A DNA stretch of 14,245 nt from a bacterium UBP11_UBA4055. Lineage in GTDB: Bacteria > UBA4055. The position numbers were made by a program, and so were the translations under genes. Shown here one piece after another: positions 12,333 to 14,245 of the stretch. Below the pieces are notes generated by a model. It had not been told where the DNA came from and did not search any database. It saw only the letters and a program-made list of their open reading frames with translations. The DNA lies in contig DFZN01000046.1 in the NCBI GenBank assembly GCA_002382735.1, forward strand, positions 1 to 14,245, read 5' to 3'. Every line of letters begins with the position of its first letter. Positions within the stretch are counted from its first letter, which is position 1.

Positions 12333-14245
12333 TTATTTATAAGAACTCTCTTTATACCACGAATAGAAGAAATATCCGAGCGGCGCAAGAGATACGGAAA
12401 ACGAGACATCTCTGAAAGTATCGGCGGAAACTGCCTTATCATACAGATCCTCAGCTTCTTTCGTCGTACTCGTACAGGCTTCATAATCATCGTAATATGA
12501 ATTACCGGACATATAGAAATAACTGCCCGCGCCCGCTGACAGAGCAAACGCTCCGAGAGAATACCATTTCTGTTTCTTCCAGAAATCCCTCTTTTCCTTC
12601 TTAGATCCTTCATAAGTCTGCATCCTGACTCTGAGAGTCTTGTTCTCACCTTCGGTCAGCGTGAATTTTTCGCTGCTTTCAAGATAACCGCTCAACTTAA
12701 GCTTCAATTCATAATCTCCTATCAGAAGCGGAATGACTGAAGGTGTAACACCTTTATTTTCGCCGTTAATCAATATCTCGGCTCCTTTGGTTTCAACAGG
12801 CTCAGAAAAAATATTAACACTGCCCATTATCGGGTCAGGTTCGAGCGTTAACTCCTGCTCCCTTCCAATATGTACAAATATTTCCTTTTCATGATCCCTG
12901 TGCCTGTCTTTTTTTGCGGCAACAGTATATTTTCCCGGTTTCATGTTTCCCTGAAAGCTCCCGCTTCCTTCTTTTTTACCGTTAATATAAATATCTGAAC
13001 CTTCAGCTTTTATAATCAGGGTGCCGAAATTTTTATTCATTACGAAAGTCTTATCCGTAGTCTTTTCATCGAATACTTCGATCTGGTCTTCATAATCCGA
13101 CCACAAGTCCATTGTCAGCTTGACCACATACTTCCCCGATCTTGCTTTTTCTATTGTATAAGGAGTTTTGCCTGCCTGCTTACCGTTCACCCAGATATCA
13201 GCTCCGGAAGGCTCCGATTTGATAACAAGTTTTCCGAAATTCGGCCTCATTTTAAAAACGACATCCTTTTCATCACCGTCCTTAAAATCAAACTCTTGAA
13301 TTTCTGAATGATACATATCGAGTTCAGCTTTAAAAATGTGTTTACCGCTCTCGATCTTTGTCTTATTGACAGATCCGTCACCCAGATATACGCCGTCAAG
13401 ATACAATTTTGCCCCCGGCAGATTCGCTTTGACCGAATAATAACCGAACTTTGGCTTTAACTTAATAGAAGGTATTTCCAGAGTTGAGCCTTCTTTCACT
13501 TCAAAAGTCCTGTCCTGAGGATAATACAGGCTCTTCCTCAAAGTCATTGAGTATTCACCCGGCATGAGCTGTTCCTGCATGGGAGTATTCCCGAATTTCT
13601 GACCGTTTAAAAATATCTCCGCTCCCGAAGGATCAGAAGTAATAGAGACTATTGCAGGCAGTTTTAATTTTGTCTGATTGCTTCCCGGAACAAGCTCGAT
13701 ATCGTATTCCGCGTCACCTTTTACGCTGATCTTTTTATGCATATCAACAAAACCGTCTTTAATGAAAGTAAAATCATGATCGCCTTTTGCCAGCGAATAT
13801 TCAGATATTTTACTTCCAGCCTGAACAGGAGCCGAATTTCCTTTTGCGATATGAACTCCCGAAACATTGAACTTAAAAGTGATCTTATTCAGATCTCCCA
13901 TCACGCTCCCCACACCCAAAGTCTGAAGCTTCAGCACAAACACCACATCTGACTCGATGGCAGGTTCCAGCACCATCTCAAACGGCAGAAATCCCGCCTT
14001 AGAGATCTTAATAAACTTTTCACCCGGAGACAAATACACCCACAACTCCCCGTCCCTCGACTTATCAACCTTTACCACCCCGAGGTTCGAATCCACCAAA
14101 ATACCGGTCTGATCCGTATAGATCTTCAATATTCCCGTCTTGTAACCGTTATCGTCAGTTACCGAACTCGACCGCGCATCAAGATCAGCCATACTCCGTC
14201 CGTAAGACACCTTCTTAAATTCCGCCCCGAACACCAGCCCGATCG
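12333..14245 (-). CDS. PEGA-repeat envelope protein, 5' end cut by window edge
   Basis: The frame is open to the right edge, and its first residues, IGLVFGAEFKKV, look like the end of a signal peptide (cleavage after FGA). The true start therefore lies a short way outside, and the GTG at 14234 is not the start. About 633 residues are visible. Five clear PEGA-type repeats of about 70 residues (roughly 192-260, 262-331, 332-401, 402-466, 469-540) carry motifs such as SEPSGADIWVNGKQAGKTPYTIEKARSGKYVVKL. Two weaker ones lie before them (35-103, 115-183). The C-terminal part (550-633) has a basic linker KKEKRDFWKKQKWYS, a hydrophobic segment, SYYDDYEACTST and a second hydrophobic segment. PEGA domains are surface or periplasmic beta modules of unknown binding partner. 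No terminator follows its stop. Confidence 0.87.
   Translation of the reverse strand, partial: IGLVFGAEFKKVSYGRSMADLDARSSSVTDDNGYKTGILKIYTDQTGILVDSNLGVVKVDKSRDGELWVYLSPGEKFIKISKAGFLPFEMVLEPAIESDVVFVLKLQTLGVGSVMGDLNKITFKFNVSGVHIAKGNSAPVQAGSKISEYSLAKGDHDFTFIKDGFVDMHKKISVKGDAEYDIELVPGSNQTKLKLPAIVSITSDPSGAEIFLNGQKFGNTPMQEQLMPGEYSMTLRKSLYYPQDRTFEVKEGSTLEIPSIKLKPKFGYYSVKANLPGAKLYLDGVYLGDGSVNKTKIESGKHIFKAELDMYHSEIQEFDFKDGDEKDVVFKMRPNFGKLVIKSEPSGADIWVNGKQAGKTPYTIEKARSGKYVVKLTMDLWSDYEDQIEVFDEKTTDKTFVMNKNFGTLIIKAEGSDIYINGKKEGSGSFQGNMKPGKYTVAAKKDRHRDHEKEIFVHIGREQELTLEPDPIMGSVNIFSEPVETKGAEILINGENKGVTPSVIPLLIGDYELKLKLSGYLESSEKFTLTEGENKTLRVRMQTYEGSKKEKRDFWKKQKWYSLGAFALSAGAGSYFYMSGNSYYDDYEACTSTTKEAEDLYDKAVSADTFRDVSFSVSLAPLGYFFYSWYKESSYK

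Noticed and set aside
12278..12649. 123-residue minus-strand open frame
   Set aside because: It overlaps the 3' end of the PEGA gene in another frame, is arginine-rich, and has no family features or ribosome binding site.
14232..14234. GTG at 14234 as the start of the PEGA gene
   Set aside because: The frame is open upstream and reads like the end of a signal peptide, so the true start lies beyond the window.

Overview
The window carries chromosomal DNA of what is probably an uncultured, moderately AT-rich Gram-negative bacterium. This placement is inference. A lipobox lipoprotein with bacterial Ig-like domains, a PEGA-repeat protein with a YYDDYE-type tail and a DUF6577/AbiEii-type pair recall the Bacteroidota and other FCB-group lineages. 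Good Shine-Dalgarno sequences before most genes and ordinary -35/-10-like boxes argue against Bacteroidota proper, so a neighbouring phylum such as Delongbacteria or Cloacimonadota is a reasonable guess. No tRNA, rRNA, CRISPR array or transposase gene was seen.

Layout. (1) Positions 1-542, plus strand: the C-terminal part of a multi-pass membrane protein. (2) Positions 543-840 hold no clear gene. They contain a GC-richer block of about 115 bp with imperfect inverted ends, then an AT-rich promoter region with a perfect 15-bp palindrome and a 12-bp inverted repeat. (3) Positions 841-2240, plus strand: an AbiE-like (type IV) toxin-antitoxin pair in decay. The winged-helix antitoxin-like gene lacks a standard start codon where its ribosome binding site points. 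The toxin-like gene has lost its whole catalytic N-terminal domain and runs on into the neighbouring convergent gene. (4) Positions 2218-10843, minus strand: a tightly packed nine-gene operon. In transcription order it encodes an alkaline-phosphatase/NPP-type hydrolase, NadC, an Ig-like lipoprotein, mannose-1-phosphate guanylyltransferase, a Crp/Fnr regulator, a PHP-domain phosphoesterase, GpsA, RsmI and a divergent RsmI paralogue. Most junctions overlap or are a few bases apart, and two genes start with TTG. (5) Positions 10945-12264, minus strand: a self-contained AAA ATPase with a C-terminal PD-(D/E)XK-like domain. It has its own putative promoter, a striking 31-bp dyad over its ribosome binding site, and a weak terminator. 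(6) Positions 12333-14245, minus strand: a secreted or envelope PEGA-repeat protein cut by the window edge just inside its signal peptide.

The large operon mixes NAD synthesis, phospholipid precursor supply (glycerol-3-phosphate), GDP-mannose supply for surface glycans, rRNA methylation, a nucleotide phosphoesterase and a global-type regulator. It looks like a housekeeping and envelope operon rather than a defence system. The most unusual items are the tandem RsmI paralogues, the domain-deleted AbiE-like module with its intact-looking control region, and the dyad that could control the ATPase gene.
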